Of a stretch of DNA of 64,000 nt, positions 26,564-35,437 are shown piece by piece. This DNA is from Saccharobesus litoralis. GTDB lineage: Bacteria; Pseudomonadota; Gammaproteobacteria; Enterobacterales; Alteromonadaceae. The position numbers and the translations under genes were made by a program. The DNA lies in NCBI RefSeq assembly GCF_003063625.1, contig NZ_CP026604.1:1054001-1118000 (forward strand), in the 5' to 3' direction. Positions within the stretch are counted from its first letter, which is position 1, and every line of letters starts with the position of its first letter. Below the pieces are notes generated by a model. It saw only the letters and a program-made list of their open reading frames with translations, made no database searches and had not been told where the DNA came from.

Positions 26564-27862
26564 ATGGCAAAATTTAATATGAAAACATTAGTTAAGTATT
26601 CGCTTGTATTAACAGCAAGCTTAACGTGCAACATAGCCACGGCAGCAAACACGCAAGATTTTCCGTTTGATTTGCCAGACACCAAACCAGATATGCCACT
26701 TAGTGCATCAACTGCGCGTAATTATGATGCTTACTTAGCCCCACGTCAGGAAGACAACGAGCTATACACCCAGTTTAAATACACCAAATTAAAAGGCTTT
26801 GATTACAATGACGGAGACGGCACCATTTCACGCCGCGATCCTTCAAAAATCATTTTTGAGAATGGCCAATACTATGTGTGGTATACCAAACGCCATACCA
26901 AAACCCCGCCAATTGGTGGTGGAAACGCCCATTTAGCCACAGACGAACTAGCGACAGCAGACTGGGACTTATCCGACATTTGGTACGCCACATCCAAAGA
27001 CGGCTTTACATGGCAAGAGCAAGGCGTGGCCGTACCACGACCACCTAAGCCTAATGTGGGGTGGCGCTCAGTTACCACCACTGATATTTTAAAATGGCAG
27101 GGTAAATATTACTTGTACTATCAAGGTTTTATGGAAGCCAGTGGTAAACGCGGTGACGATTGCCCAGTTGCCGTATCCTATGCCGACTCTCCTGATGGGC
27201 CTTGGACGCCGCATAATGAAATCGTGATCCCTAACGGCAAACCAGGTGCTTGGGACCAATACTCTATTCACGACCCTTACCCATTGGTGCACAAGGGTAA
27301 AATTTACATTTACTACAAATCCGATTTTGGCAATACAACCAAAGGCGGCAAAAAGAAACAGCTAGTGCGCATGCATGGTTTAGCCATAGGCGATAACCCA
27401 TTAGGGCCATTTAAAAAACATCCGTTAAACCCAATTTTAGCGGCTGGGCATGAAACTACCCTATTCCCATTTAAAGAGGGTGTCGCCGCATTAGCGATCC
27501 GCGACGGTAACGAGCGTAACACCATCCAATACGCCAAAGATTGGGTTAATTTTGAAATTGCATCACATGTAGAAATGATGCCAGTTGCCGCAGGCCCATA
27601 CGTGCCAGATGCCTTCACCGATACCAAATATGGTCGCGGTATTACATGGGGCTTATCACACTTTACCGCCGTTAATGGTTGGGAAATCAACTACTCAGAG
27701 CTAGCAAGATTTGACGTAGATTTAAGTTTAGATGTGCATGATCCGGCCATGAAAAAACACAGCATTAAATTTACCGCTGAACAACATTATCAGTACGGGT
27801 TAAACGCCAATCAGCGCAAACGCATTGCCGCCGAAAACAAAAAATTGATGGAACAAAAATAA
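26564..27862 (+). CDS. GH117 alpha-1,3-(3,6-anhydro)-L-galactosidase, second copy
   Basis: A 432-residue paralogue of the enzyme at 10081-11394, with signal peptide (MKTLVKYSLVLTASLTCNIATAA; internal ATG 26579 possible). The same motifs are present: KLKGFDYNDGDGTISRRDPS, YYVWYTKRHTKTPPIGG, DILKWQGKYYLYYQGF and AGHETTLFPFKEG. Differences from copy 1 (GHETTLF for GHEATYF, and an added KGGKKKQ loop) hint at different substrate preference, such as methylated or sulfated oligosaccharides. It has its own promoter and terminator. Confidence 0.93.
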   Translation: MAKFNMKTLVKYSLVLTASLTCNIATAANTQDFPFDLPDTKPDMPLSASTARNYDAYLAPRQEDNELYTQFKYTKLKGFDYNDGDGTISRRDPSKIIFENGQYYVWYTKRHTKTPPIGGGNAHLATDELATADWDLSDIWYATSKDGFTWQEQGVAVPRPPKPNVGWRSVTTTDILKWQGKYYLYYQGFMEASGKRGDDCPVAVSYADSPDGPWTPHNEIVIPNGKPGAWDQYSIHDPYPLVHKGKIYIYYKSDFGNTTKGGKKKQLVRMHGLAIGDNPLGPFKKHPLNPILAAGHETTLFPFKEGVAALAIRDGNERNTIQYAKDWVNFEIASHVEMMPVAAGPYVPDAFTDTKYGRGITWGLSHFTAVNGWEINYSELARFDVDLSLDVHDPAMKKHSIKFTAEQHYQYGLNANQRKRIAAENKKLMEQK

Positions 27863-27907
27863 ATTTCGGCCAAATTATTGTATGTGATTGTTGCTATAGA
27901 GTTATAG

Positions 27908-27934
27908 GCCTTTGGTGGGAAATCAAAGGCTTTT
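27908..27934 (+). terminator. Rho-independent terminator of the second GH117 gene
   Basis: GCCTTTG (27908-27914) and CAAAGGC (27924-27930) followed by TTTT. Confidence 0.75.
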
Positions 27935-27935
27935 G

Positions 27936-28085
27936 CACTTAATGGCATTCCCTACGTCCGTGTAGGTCGCCATGCGCTGTTCCCGACGCTTAATGGCATA
28001 CCCTACATCCGTGTAGGTCGCCATGCGCTGTTCCCGACGCTTATTGGCATTCCCTACGTCCGTGTAGGTCGAAATTTATTTCGAC
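27936..28085. repeat. Three tandem 51-bp units of repeat family C
   Basis: Units begin near 27939, 27990 and 28041 with TTAATGGCATTCCCTACGT-like sequence and carry GTGTAGGTCG. The third ends in the GAAATTTATTTCGAC arm seen in the single copies elsewhere. Confidence 0.75.
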
Positions 28086-28277
28086 ATTAGCAGTACGGCT
28101 GCTACAGACTTGGTTTCCAAATGCAATATAGCCTCTGATTATCAGCCAATTTTTACTCAATCCGAACTAATGCAAAACACAGGGTTAAGCCGTAATTTAC
28201 TCAGGGTATTTTAAAGGGTTGATTGCGGGGTTTATTTTCAGTAGCCTAGAGCGATGTTTTAAAAATTAAAGTTGTGA

Positions 28278-28325
28278 TAGACGGATGGAATAGTTAGGGT
28301 TCGTCCGTCTACTAAACTGTTAGCT
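28278..28325 (+). other. Possible attC end preceding an ORF-less cassette
   Basis: TAGACGGA (28278-28285) pairs with TCCGTCTA (28304-28311), and GTTAGCT (28319-28325) follows. The GTTAGCTAGAAG here is 11/12 complementary to CTTCTAGCCAAC at the start of the next attC, as expected of one cassette. The left arm is not canonical. Confidence 0.4.
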
Positions 28326-28614
28326 AGAAGTTTCGTTAGTTAAAAGTAGTTAAACTGGTGGTGTTGGTTTCGTGGTGCTGGCATTTATTTGCCTGTTCCG
28401 TTAACTTGTTTGTCGTCACGCACCAGTTGTTTTGAGGTTGGTTTTTCCAACTCGGTTTACCGTTGAGCGGCATTTGTATTGTTTGCTTGTCGCTTCAAGT
28501 TAGTTTATAAAAATGGACTTTTGTGTCGCCACGCTTGTGCGTTTCTCAAGTTCATTTTTCTAAATTTATTTACGGTATTTGTATTGTGCTAAATTCAAGC
28601 TTCGGTTAGCTTCT

Positions 28615-28716
28615 AGCCAACAATGCAATTATGAAGGGACGCAAAAAGCTTGGCTCGCGTCACTTCGTTCCTAATTTTAGCCAAGCTTTTGTGCGCCCCA
28701 TATTGCGGCGTTATAT
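28615..28716 (+). repeat. Integron attC site 1
   Basis: About 100 bases with arms AGCCAAC (28615-28621) and GTTATAT (28710-28716) around a long imperfect hairpin (GGGACGCAAAAAGCTTGGC paired with GCCAAGCTTTTGTGCGCCCC). Nearly identical to attC site 2 except at the ends. Confidence 0.8.
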
Positions 28717-28731
28717 GCCATGGAGAATTAG

Positions 28732-29013
28732 GTGGTAAAGTCTAAATATCAGCTGATAATTGAGGCGTTTTGCATCAAAGAAAACGTAACCATCCCATCT
28801 GGATTCTATCGTCATTCTGCCGGACATCTAGCAATCATAAAATCTACTGATCTTAATAAGCAATTAGTGGCTAGAACTTGGATTAAAAATGCAGACGTAA
28901 TCAATTATCTAGCTAATTACGGTAGCAACGAATGCCAAGTTTTTGATTTCAAAAAAGGTGTAGAATTAGCTTGGAATGGTGCTAAATTGTTAACCGTGAA
29001 GTCAGAATTGTAG
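28732..29013 (+). CDS. Integron cassette protein, unknown function
   Basis: A 93-residue protein beginning at GTG, with GGAG six bases upstream. The sequence (MVKSKYQLIIEAFCIKENVTIPSGFYRHSAGHLAIIKSTDLNKQLVARTWIKNADVINYL) matches no family I know and has no signal peptide or membrane helix. It fills a cassette that begins TTATATGCC right after attC 1 and ends at GGCATATAAC of attC 2, the complementarity expected of an integron cassette. Confidence 0.7.
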   Translation: MVKSKYQLIIEAFCIKENVTIPSGFYRHSAGHLAIIKSTDLNKQLVARTWIKNADVINYLANYGSNECQVFDFKKGVELAWNGAKLLTVKSEL

Positions 29014-29018
29014 TTGGC

Positions 29019-29118
29019 ATATAACAATGCAATTATGAGGGGACGCAAAAAGCTTGGCTGCGTCACTTCGTTCCTATTTTAGCCAAGCTTTTATGCGCCC
29101 CATATTGCGGCGTTAGGC
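29019..29118 (+). repeat. Integron attC site 2
   Basis: ATATAAC (29019-29025) to GTTAGGC (29112-29118, canonical GTTRRRY). The stem is formed by GGGGACGCAAAAAGCTTGGC and GCCAAGCTTTTATGCGCCCC. Its left arm mirrors the start of its cassette (TTATAT). Confidence 0.85.
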
Positions 29119-29130
29119 ATCAAGGATAGT

Positions 29131-29664
29131 ATGGACGAAAACATCAAGATCGGAGACTGGGTTAGAAGCTACGGTGCAGGAATATGGAGAGTTCATCGAA
29201 TTCTAGAACTCAAAGAGTTCGATATTCCAAGTCAAAGCTATAAATCTAGAACAGTTGTTTTCTCTTCGCGCTTTGTAAACGATTCTTACAAGCGCTCCTT
29301 TTCAACAGAAAGTTGTGATTCATCATTCGTATATCACTTGGAATCTAATGAACAATGTAAGTTAAATTCGTTCATAGAGAACAATCCTGAATTAGCTGCA
29401 AAATTTGATGCTTATAAACCTAAGAATATTGATGCAATTTATAACGCAAACGTAAATATACCAGCTTCAAAAAGCCAAACAGAATTAGAAGAAATATTGT
29501 CCACTTTCCAAAAGTTAAACTTAGAACAGTTATACAACCTGCTACTTGAATCAAAAATTGGCTCAAGCGGTACAAAGGGGTGGTCAGCTCAATTTATCTC
29601 AAAAGATCACGAGTGTTCTGAAGGTAAATTGGTATATAGCTTTTCAAAGATACTGGTATTTTGA
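29131..29664 (+). CDS. Integron cassette protein, unknown function
   Basis: A 177-residue protein with AAGGA shortly before its ATG. The N-terminus (IKIGDWVRSYGAGIWRVHRILE) resembles a small SH3/KOW-like beta domain; the rest is unrecognised and its C-terminus ends abruptly two bases before the next attC arm. The cassette starts TTAGGC after attC 2, and its own attC starts GCCTAAC, a perfect complement. Likely an adaptive cassette gene; function unknown. Confidence 0.7.
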   Translation: MDENIKIGDWVRSYGAGIWRVHRILELKEFDIPSQSYKSRTVVFSSRFVNDSYKRSFSTESCDSSFVYHLESNEQCKLNSFIENNPELAAKFDAYKPKNIDAIYNANVNIPASKSQTELEEILSTFQKLNLEQLYNLLLESKIGSSGTKGWSAQFISKDHECSEGKLVYSFSKILVF

Positions 29665-29665
29665 T

Positions 29666-29720
29666 GCCTAACAAATAAGGATATGTGGCGCGAAGCCGAC
29701 ACATCATCCCAGTGTTGGAC
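29666..29720 (+). repeat. Integron attC site 3 (compact)
   Basis: GCCTAAC (29666-29672, canonical RYYYAAC) to GTTGGAC (29714-29720, canonical GTTRRRY), with inner arms GGATATGTGGC and GCCGACACATC. Only 55 bases, unlike sites 1 and 2, so this cassette has a different origin. Confidence 0.7.
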
Positions 29721-29851
29721 AAGCCCGGAGTGCAGACTCACAAAAGGTGGGGTGTAATAATAGAACCGCATCCCTGCTTTATATAGTCAATATCGGCCAG
29801 CAACTACGGGGTCAGGTCTTTCATCTTGACCTCATTAAAAATCAATAACTT

Positions 29852-29886
29852 AAAGCCCTGTTAACATTGTTATCAGGGCTTTTTAT
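29852..29886 (+). terminator. Rho-independent terminator in repeat unit 1
   Basis: AAAGCCCTG (29852-29860) pairs with CAGGGCTTT (29874-29882), followed by T-rich sequence. Confidence 0.65.
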
Positions 29887-30145
29887 TTAGCGGTAAAATA
29901 ATGGGTGTTTGTTTAAAATTGTTACTGAACACATTGTGGTATGAGCAGAATTGAATTAATAAACCGTAGGTCGTCTTGAGCGCAGCGAACCACGACACGA
30001 CCATGTTGCAGAGTTAAACCCAACAAATAGAAAGTATACTATTACCGTACTATATGAATGATCAGCTTAGTTAAACCTACACCGCTCATGAAGAAAACTA
30101 CAGGGTCAGGTCTTTCATCTTGATCTCATTAAAAATCAATAACTT

Positions 30146-30180
30146 AAAGCCCTGCTGACATTGTTATCAGGGCTTTTTAT
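30146..30180 (+). terminator. Rho-independent terminator in repeat unit 2
   Basis: The same AAAGCCCTG / CAGGGCTTTTT hairpin, 294 bases after the first. Confidence 0.65.
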
Positions 30181-30740
30181 TTAGCGGTAAAATAATGGGT
30201 GTTTGTTTAAAATTGTTACTGAACACATTGTGGTATGAGCAGAATTGAATTAATAAACCGTAGGTCGTCTTGAGCGCAGCGAACCACGACACGACCATGT
30301 TGCAGAGTTAAACCCAACAAATAGAAAGTATACTATTACCGTACTATATGAATGATCAGCTTAGTTAAACCTACACCGCTCATGAATAACAAGGTAAATA
30401 ATGTGATAAAGACTTTCATAATAAATTCAAATAACGATTAATTATCGTTAATCAATAGTTTTTTAACGTTTTACTTGTCAAGAAATTTATACTTCAAAAA
30501 AGGAAGCAACTAAGTTTAAGCTCCCATCGGCACTATATTGCTGTTGCAAAACACACCGTTCATTAAATTTGGTCAGACCGATAATCACAAAATATTCCTG
30601 CCAATTGTGTTTATCCCCGCAAATTAAGTAATTTAGACTGAGTAAATCATCAGGCCAGGCAGCATAGTTTTGGCATCGCTACCCGCATTCATTTTTTAAA
30701 TCAATCGCTAAACAAATTTCACTCAGTTTAAGAGGTCAAT

Positions 30741-32114
30741 ATGAAAAACAAAATTAATAGCATCATCCCCAGTAGTCTGAGCAACCCTACCCAGCCAACA
30801 GATTTTAGGGCAGTAGTGGAAATACCAAGCAATAAAACCTTTGGGACATTTAATGCCGATAATATGAACCGTATTCACTTTATGATCATTACTGCATCTA
30901 TCCGTGAAGCCGTTTCCAGTATTGAGACATGGTTGTATAACGCCGATCCAGCGATCCTTAACAGCAACTTGAAATACATCTTTCATATTGGCATGAATCA
31001 GGTTTCGTATTTTGAGCGAACAGGAACCGATAAAAAATGGGAGGACTATATGTTCTGGCTCTGTCAGGAATACAACATAGTAATTAACCTAAGCTACTTT
31101 GTCTGGGGGACTCATGGAGAATCCCGGGTAAATGTTATAAAAGCACTCACGCAGGATACCGATGAGGATAACGAAGGCACCATTAACGAATGGAAAAGAA
31201 CGAATCTGGCAGACCGAAATAAACGGGGCAAAAGCATTCCGTATGGCCTATTAAGAAACTTTGTTTTGCACAAAGCGCTGGTACTGGTAAAAAGAAAAAA
31301 TTATCAGGAAGGCAGGGATATTTTTATCACGCTGGATGCTGAACCTTTAGGCTTAATTGAACCTTTGGAAGATGTTTCCACCGTTATAAAGCACAATCAA
31401 GGCTTAAAAATTAACAACGAACCTGAGAATAATCATTCAAGACTTATCAAGGCTACCCTTAGCAGTTTCTCAGAAAACAAAACCAATTACACTATTGCCA
31501 AACTTAAGTGGTGTGTGAATGACGTCGTCGATCTGGCTCAAAAAATAAGAGAAAAAAGAGGTGAACAAGCCCCCTGGCCGGAGCCACTTAAAGATTCACT
31601 GGCGCTCGCACTAAAGGAATCTTGCGTATACCTGAATAAATGCCAAGCAAAGAGCTATCCCTGTGAACCTTTTTTTGCATTTACCATTAACAAAGACAAA
31701 ATGACGACATGGGAAGGTCAACTTAATCAGCACATAATGACCGGGTTAACCGACTTATCGGATGGGTGGACAGCTAATTGCGTCGAAACAACACTGGCAG
31801 GGAAAACAATTGCGGTAACCAAAGGTGTTAAAACTTATTATGTCACTATTTTAAATAAATTGTGCGGCTTCACTACCGGCGAAGGAAAATCATTAGAAAC
31901 ACAACTTAAGAAAGACACCGACTATGAGATTAAGAGTTTTATTAACAAAGACTATGCCATTCCCACCAGTTTTAGTGGTGTTTTTGGTGACTATCTGCTG
32001 TCTCGTTGTACCAACAATCATATCCAAATCAAAGGCTCAGACCTGGAAAATATCAGAAATGTTGCCTGGCCGGAAGTTGCTGAAGATGACGTTATTTTTG
32101 ACTTAACAATATAA
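30741..32114 (+). CDS. Orphan 457-residue protein, unknown function
   Basis: A cytoplasmic-looking protein with AGAGG five bases before its ATG and no signal peptide or membrane helix. A stretch SIPYGLLRNFVLHKALVL followed by GRDIFITLDAEPLGLIE (about residues 165-210) recalls the R-N...D-x-D region of GT-A glycosyltransferases, but the match is weak. The remainder has several cysteines and no motif I know. It is isolated between repeat-rich non-coding stretches next to an integron cassette array, suggesting acquisition by transfer. Confidence 0.65.
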   Translation: MKNKINSIIPSSLSNPTQPTDFRAVVEIPSNKTFGTFNADNMNRIHFMIITASIREAVSSIETWLYNADPAILNSNLKYIFHIGMNQVSYFERTGTDKKWEDYMFWLCQEYNIVINLSYFVWGTHGESRVNVIKALTQDTDEDNEGTINEWKRTNLADRNKRGKSIPYGLLRNFVLHKALVLVKRKNYQEGRDIFITLDAEPLGLIEPLEDVSTVIKHNQGLKINNEPENNHSRLIKATLSSFSENKTNYTIAKLKWCVNDVVDLAQKIREKRGEQAPWPEPLKDSLALALKESCVYLNKCQAKSYPCEPFFAFTINKDKMTTWEGQLNQHIMTGLTDLSDGWTANCVETTLAGKTIAVTKGVKTYYVTILNKLCGFTTGEGKSLETQLKKDTDYEIKSFINKDYAIPTSFSGVFGDYLLSRCTNNHIQIKGSDLENIRNVAWPEVAEDDVIFDLTI

Positions 32115-32510
32115 AAATTTACCTAATCTTATTGGTGCTCATCATAAATGGGTGGGCATCCATGTCATGATGCCTCAACTTAGGCGTTAGCTAACGGTAT
32201 TCAAAATTACTTTGGGTTACCTGATAACAGTCGCAGTTTAGGCAAGCTTTATCACTTTGTACTGCACTCTTTATATAAATGGTTAAATCAGCGTAGAATA
32301 AATAGCGTAGAATAAATAGGACATCCATAAATATTACACTAAGTCACTTTGCTAAAAATCGAGCATCATTGAAAGGGGCAATTAGGCATGACTTGGGTGT
32401 TACATACTTAAAAAATAACAAGAAAAAATAACAAGACACCCACTTAAAAATTCCCAATATCAGCAAGTAATAATAAATAATGGGGGTCTGTTTAAAATTG
32501 TTTTTTTACA
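32115..32510. other. Non-coding region
   Basis: About 400 bases. It contains one unit of AACAAGACACCCAC (32431-32444), which recurs twice near 33541-33792, and a partial copy of the 29808 repeat (AATAATGGGGGTCTGTTTAAAATTG). I see no gene. Confidence 0.5.
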
Positions 32511-33023
32511 TTAATTAAAGCATATTTCCATTTCAGTTTTTGTAAACGTAATGTCTGAAAAACTATTATCCACAGCAATCAAACAATAGGGGTTAGGCGT
32601 ATTCAGTTCAACTTGACAGCCATTAGGTGGTGAAATTGATACATAAGTAATATTGAGTAAACTGTCTTTAATTTCAAATTTTTCAAAATCTATATGGTGT
32701 CCTGAGGATTCTTTTTCACCAAGGTGTATTGCAACAACAACTTTCTCAGCAAAGTTTATGTCTGGAGGAGGTTCGTTGGAATTTAAATCACTTATCGAAT
32801 ATACGTGCATAAAATTATTAGGGTCACTTATAATCTCTTCTGATTCTGTTGATATAGAAGAATATGTTGATACCGCAGGGCATTTAATTATTTCAACAAC
32901 TCCTTCTTCTATAGCAGTATCTAACGCTTCCCCTAATTTCGCCTCTTTGTTAGCATCCTCATTATTTGAACTACAGGCACACAACAAAAAAAGTAATAAA
33001 GTAGATAAATATTTATTTTTCAT
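32511..33023 (-). CDS. Lipoprotein with PrcB_C-like domain
   Basis: A 170-residue lipoprotein (MKNKYLSTLLLFLLCACSSN, lipobox LCAC). The C-terminal half, VVVAIHLGEKESSGHHIDFEKFEIKDSLLNITYVSISPPNGCQ...PYCLIAV, fits the PrcB_C domain, first described in a protease-complex subunit of Treponema. It lies 13 bases downstream of a protease-like fragment on the same strand. Function in this organism is unknown. Confidence 0.65.
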   Translation of the reverse strand: MKNKYLSTLLLFLLCACSSNNEDANKEAKLGEALDTAIEEGVVEIIKCPAVSTYSSISTESEEIISDPNNFMHVYSISDLNSNEPPPDINFAEKVVVAIHLGEKESSGHHIDFEKFEIKDSLLNITYVSISPPNGCQVELNTPNPYCLIAVDNSFSDITFTKTEMEICFN

Positions 33024-33036
33024 AACGTTAATCTTC

Positions 33037-33300
33037 CTACCAATTTATTGATAATCCGCCGATAAATCTTGAATCAGTATCATAATTTCCGAATCGCTCG
33101 ATTTTTATCTTATAGGTTCCTGTAATTGTTGGATCAAAATTTATAATTTCATATGGGTTATGAAAGCTTAGAGAGGATTTTATGTACTTACCATTAGGAT
33201 CATATAAGTGAATGTCAAAATCCATTCCAATATCGTATAAAGCATTTTGATTATTTGCAATATACAAACCTCGGTTTAACCACGTAAATACAATCCTAAC
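33037..33300 (-). pseudogene. C-terminal fragment of a secreted protease-like protein
   Basis: The frame reads RIVFTWLNRGLYIANN and then DFDIHLYDPNGKYIKSSLSF, NPYEIINFDPTITGTYKIKIERF, the beta-sandwich found at the C-terminus of subtilisin-like peptidases and related secreted proteins. No upstream protease sequence precedes it: the frame soon hits a stop and AT-rich DNA. It is therefore a truncated remnant. The first ATG would only be at 33267. Confidence 0.5.
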
Positions 33301-33915
33301 AATGATGTAACACGAATAAAAAAGGGGTAAATGAAAATATAAAAATCATAGAGAGATTTTTTAATATATGTCTATTAACAACAATTTTAATTTTATAATT
33401 CAAAACACTTTAACAATTGTTTCCAGTTTTTTTTGATTATGTCCACCAGATAGGAATTATCTTCACTAGAAGGTAAGCGCCTAATGAACTGACGTACTTA
33501 CTTTCGAGAACTTAGAACCGCATAATTTCCTCATGCATTAACAAGACACCCACCTAAAAATTAATATAGGCACATTAAAATAAGAATAGGTTGTCAAAGT
33601 GGTGGGAGTCGTTCGACTCCAGCCACCCTACATGAATAGATATATCAAAACGCTAATCAAATACCAATTAGACTGAGTTATTGGATCTCGGCGAGTAACG
33701 CTTGCTGATGGGTTTTAAATTTAGCTAAATCTTCACCTTGCAATTGCACACTGCTCGCGCGTTTGATTGAACGCATTAACAAGACACCCACCTAAAAATT
33801 AATATGGGCACATTAAAATAAGAATAGGTTGTCAAAATGGTGAGAGTCGTTCGACTCCAGCCACCCTACATGAATAGAACCCTCAAAACGCTAATCAAAT
33901 ACCAATTAGCCTGAG
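33301..33915. other. Non-coding region containing duplicated 3' end of the M23 gene
   Basis: About 600 bases; AT-rich to 33530, then the first unit and part of the second unit of a 238-bp tandem duplication (listed separately). Each unit also has the hairpin GAGTCGTTCGACTC. Confidence 0.6.
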
Positions 33916-34010
33916 TTATTGGATCTCGGCGAGTAGCGCTTGCTGATGGGTTTTAAATTTCGCTAAATCTTCACCTTGCAATTGCACACTGCTAGCGCGT
34001 TTGATCGAAA
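33535..34010. repeat. Tandem duplication, 2 x 238 bp, overlapping the M23 gene end
   Basis: GCATTAACAAGACACCCACC starts at 33535 and again at 33773. Each unit ends with about 28 codons of the M23 peptidase C-terminus (VQLQGEDLAKF, HQQALLAEIQ). The distal unit (33535-33772) is a partial gene copy; the proximal one overlaps the intact gene. The copies differ at several positions, so the event is not recent. Confidence 0.85.
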
Positions 34011-35196
34011 GTGGATTGATTGAGCGTGAGCCTTTTAACACTTCGTAATGTAAATGCGGTGCTTGGCTTAGTCCCGTATTACCTACAAAACCAATAATGT
34101 CGCCTTGGCTAACCCTATCACCCACTTTTAACTTATCGGCAAAGCCGTTTAAATGTGCGTACAAAGTGCGGTATCCATCTTGATGTTGCAAGATTATGTG
34201 ATTACCAAATGATCTGTCTTTTTTAATTTTGCTGACCACGCCATGACCCGCAGCAAACACCTTAGTGCCAATAGGCGCACCAAAATCAATGCCTTTATGC
34301 ATGCGGCTGTAGCCTAAAATAGGATGCTTACGCTTACCAAAAAACGACGATAAACGCCCGGTTTCGACTGGCGTTTTCATCAAGAACGCATCTGCCAATT
34401 TGCCATTCTCATCGTAATAGGCCTTATGACCTTGCGCGTTAGTATAATGAAATAAGCTTAATTGGGTGTCCTGTTGTACTAGCTCTAAATAACGAAGTTG
34501 TTTAATTTTACGCTGACTAGGATCATCAGGCATAAACTCTTCTTCAAATAAAATTTTATAGCTATCGCCTGGGTTGATCTCACGCTGAAAGTCGACCAAA
34601 TGTGAGAATGTCGTCATGTATAGGTTTAATAAGTCGTGAGACACGCCATGCGGTACAAATGCATCGTATAAACTGGTGGTAACAACACCTTGAATAAAAC
34701 GGCTTTCCGTTTTGGTCGGCAGGTCGACAACTTCAATTTGCCATTTAGCGGGGGTGTCGCGATATAAATGTAATTGTTTAGCAAACTGCCAATCGAATAA
34801 AATTGACTCAACTTTTTTCTCACCCAAACCTAGGCTAAAAATTTGCCCAGCTTTTATTTTATTCGCCGGAATATAAGGTTTGATTAGTTTACTAATTTGG
34901 TGAATGTCTTGATGGCTGGTGCCAAACGGTTTAAGCATACGAGCCAACGATTGGCCGCGCTGCAACACCACTTGCTGGGGTTGGTAGTTAGCTTGCGGTT
35001 TAACTGGCTCTGGTTCATTAATCACTAATGGTGCAGGCGGTTTAAGCAAGTCTTCAACCATTTCAGGTAAAGGCGCTGGTTTAGGATCCGGTTTAATATT
35101 GAGCAGCGACAAATACACAGTGGCTGAAGCAACTAAGCTCAGTAACATCCAGTGCTCTTTGGGCAACTGAGTTAATACACGCTGTAACATTCTCAT
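33916..35196 (-). CDS. M23-family murein endopeptidase (MepM/OapA-like)
   Basis: A 426-residue, membrane-anchored peptidoglycan endopeptidase. One N-terminal helix (MLLSLVASATVYLSLL), a proline-rich segment, a LysM/OapA-like region (VVLQRGQSLARMLKPFGTSHQDIHQISKL), and a C-terminal peptidase M23 domain with Zn motifs HKGIDFGAP and HLHYE. The family cuts D-Ala-mDAP cross-links during cell-wall growth. The start at 35196 is preferred over an upstream TTG. The last 28 codons are duplicated downstream (33535-34010). Confidence 0.93.
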   Translation of the reverse strand: MRMLQRVLTQLPKEHWMLLSLVASATVYLSLLNIKPDPKPAPLPEMVEDLLKPPAPLVINEPEPVKPQANYQPQQVVLQRGQSLARMLKPFGTSHQDIHQISKLIKPYIPANKIKAGQIFSLGLGEKKVESILFDWQFAKQLHLYRDTPAKWQIEVVDLPTKTESRFIQGVVTTSLYDAFVPHGVSHDLLNLYMTTFSHLVDFQREINPGDSYKILFEEEFMPDDPSQRKIKQLRYLELVQQDTQLSLFHYTNAQGHKAYYDENGKLADAFLMKTPVETGRLSSFFGKRKHPILGYSRMHKGIDFGAPIGTKVFAAGHGVVSKIKKDRSFGNHIILQHQDGYRTLYAHLNGFADKLKVGDRVSQGDIIGFVGNTGLSQAPHLHYEVLKGSRSINPLSIKRASSVQLQGEDLAKFKTHQQALLAEIQ

Positions 35197-35437
35197 ACCT
35201 ATTACCTTTCCCAATTAGTCATTAAACTTTTCATACTCTAATTGGGTATAAAAACCGCGGTCACTATAACCTGACACAATAATAAACACCAGACCAACCA
35301 GTCAGTCTGCATACGTAACCGTTCACAAAATGCGAAATATTCACAAAGTTTAGCGCGAGAATAAGGCGATAGCGGGGTAGAACCTAGCAATAAAATGATA
35401 AAATATGGCTTATTTCGGCAGGCACCTATCTGGCGTT

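Larger units (their letters stand above)
29808..30390. repeat. Tandem duplication, 2 x about 294 bp
   Basis: GGGTCAGGTCTTTCATCTT starts each unit (29809 and 30103). The copies differ at few positions (GACCTC/GATCTC, GTTAACATT/CTGACATT) and both end near CACCGCTCATGAA. Each carries a terminator hairpin. Part of the unit (AATAATGGGTGTTTGTTT) also recurs degenerately near 32475. Confidence 0.85.
29721..30740. other. Non-coding region after the cassette array
   Basis: About 1 kb with no credible gene. It is dominated by a tandem 294-bp duplication (29808-30390), then AT-rich sequence leading to the 457-aa gene. Confidence 0.6.

Noticed and set aside
27936-28085. Possible CRISPR array
   Set aside because: Three units with 51-bp period, but no constant repeat plus variable spacer structure and no cas genes.
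32160-32200. Fourth attC-like site after the 457-residue gene (GGCGTTAGCTAACGG)
   Set aside because: GTTAGCT does not fit GTTRRRY, and no matching left arm or cassette-start complementarity was found.
33618-33650. tRNA-like 3' end (GTTCGACTCCAGCCACC)
   Set aside because: Resembles a T-arm and acceptor strand, but no D-arm, anticodon arm or matching 5' acceptor strand is present; it is better explained as a hairpin in the 238-bp repeat.
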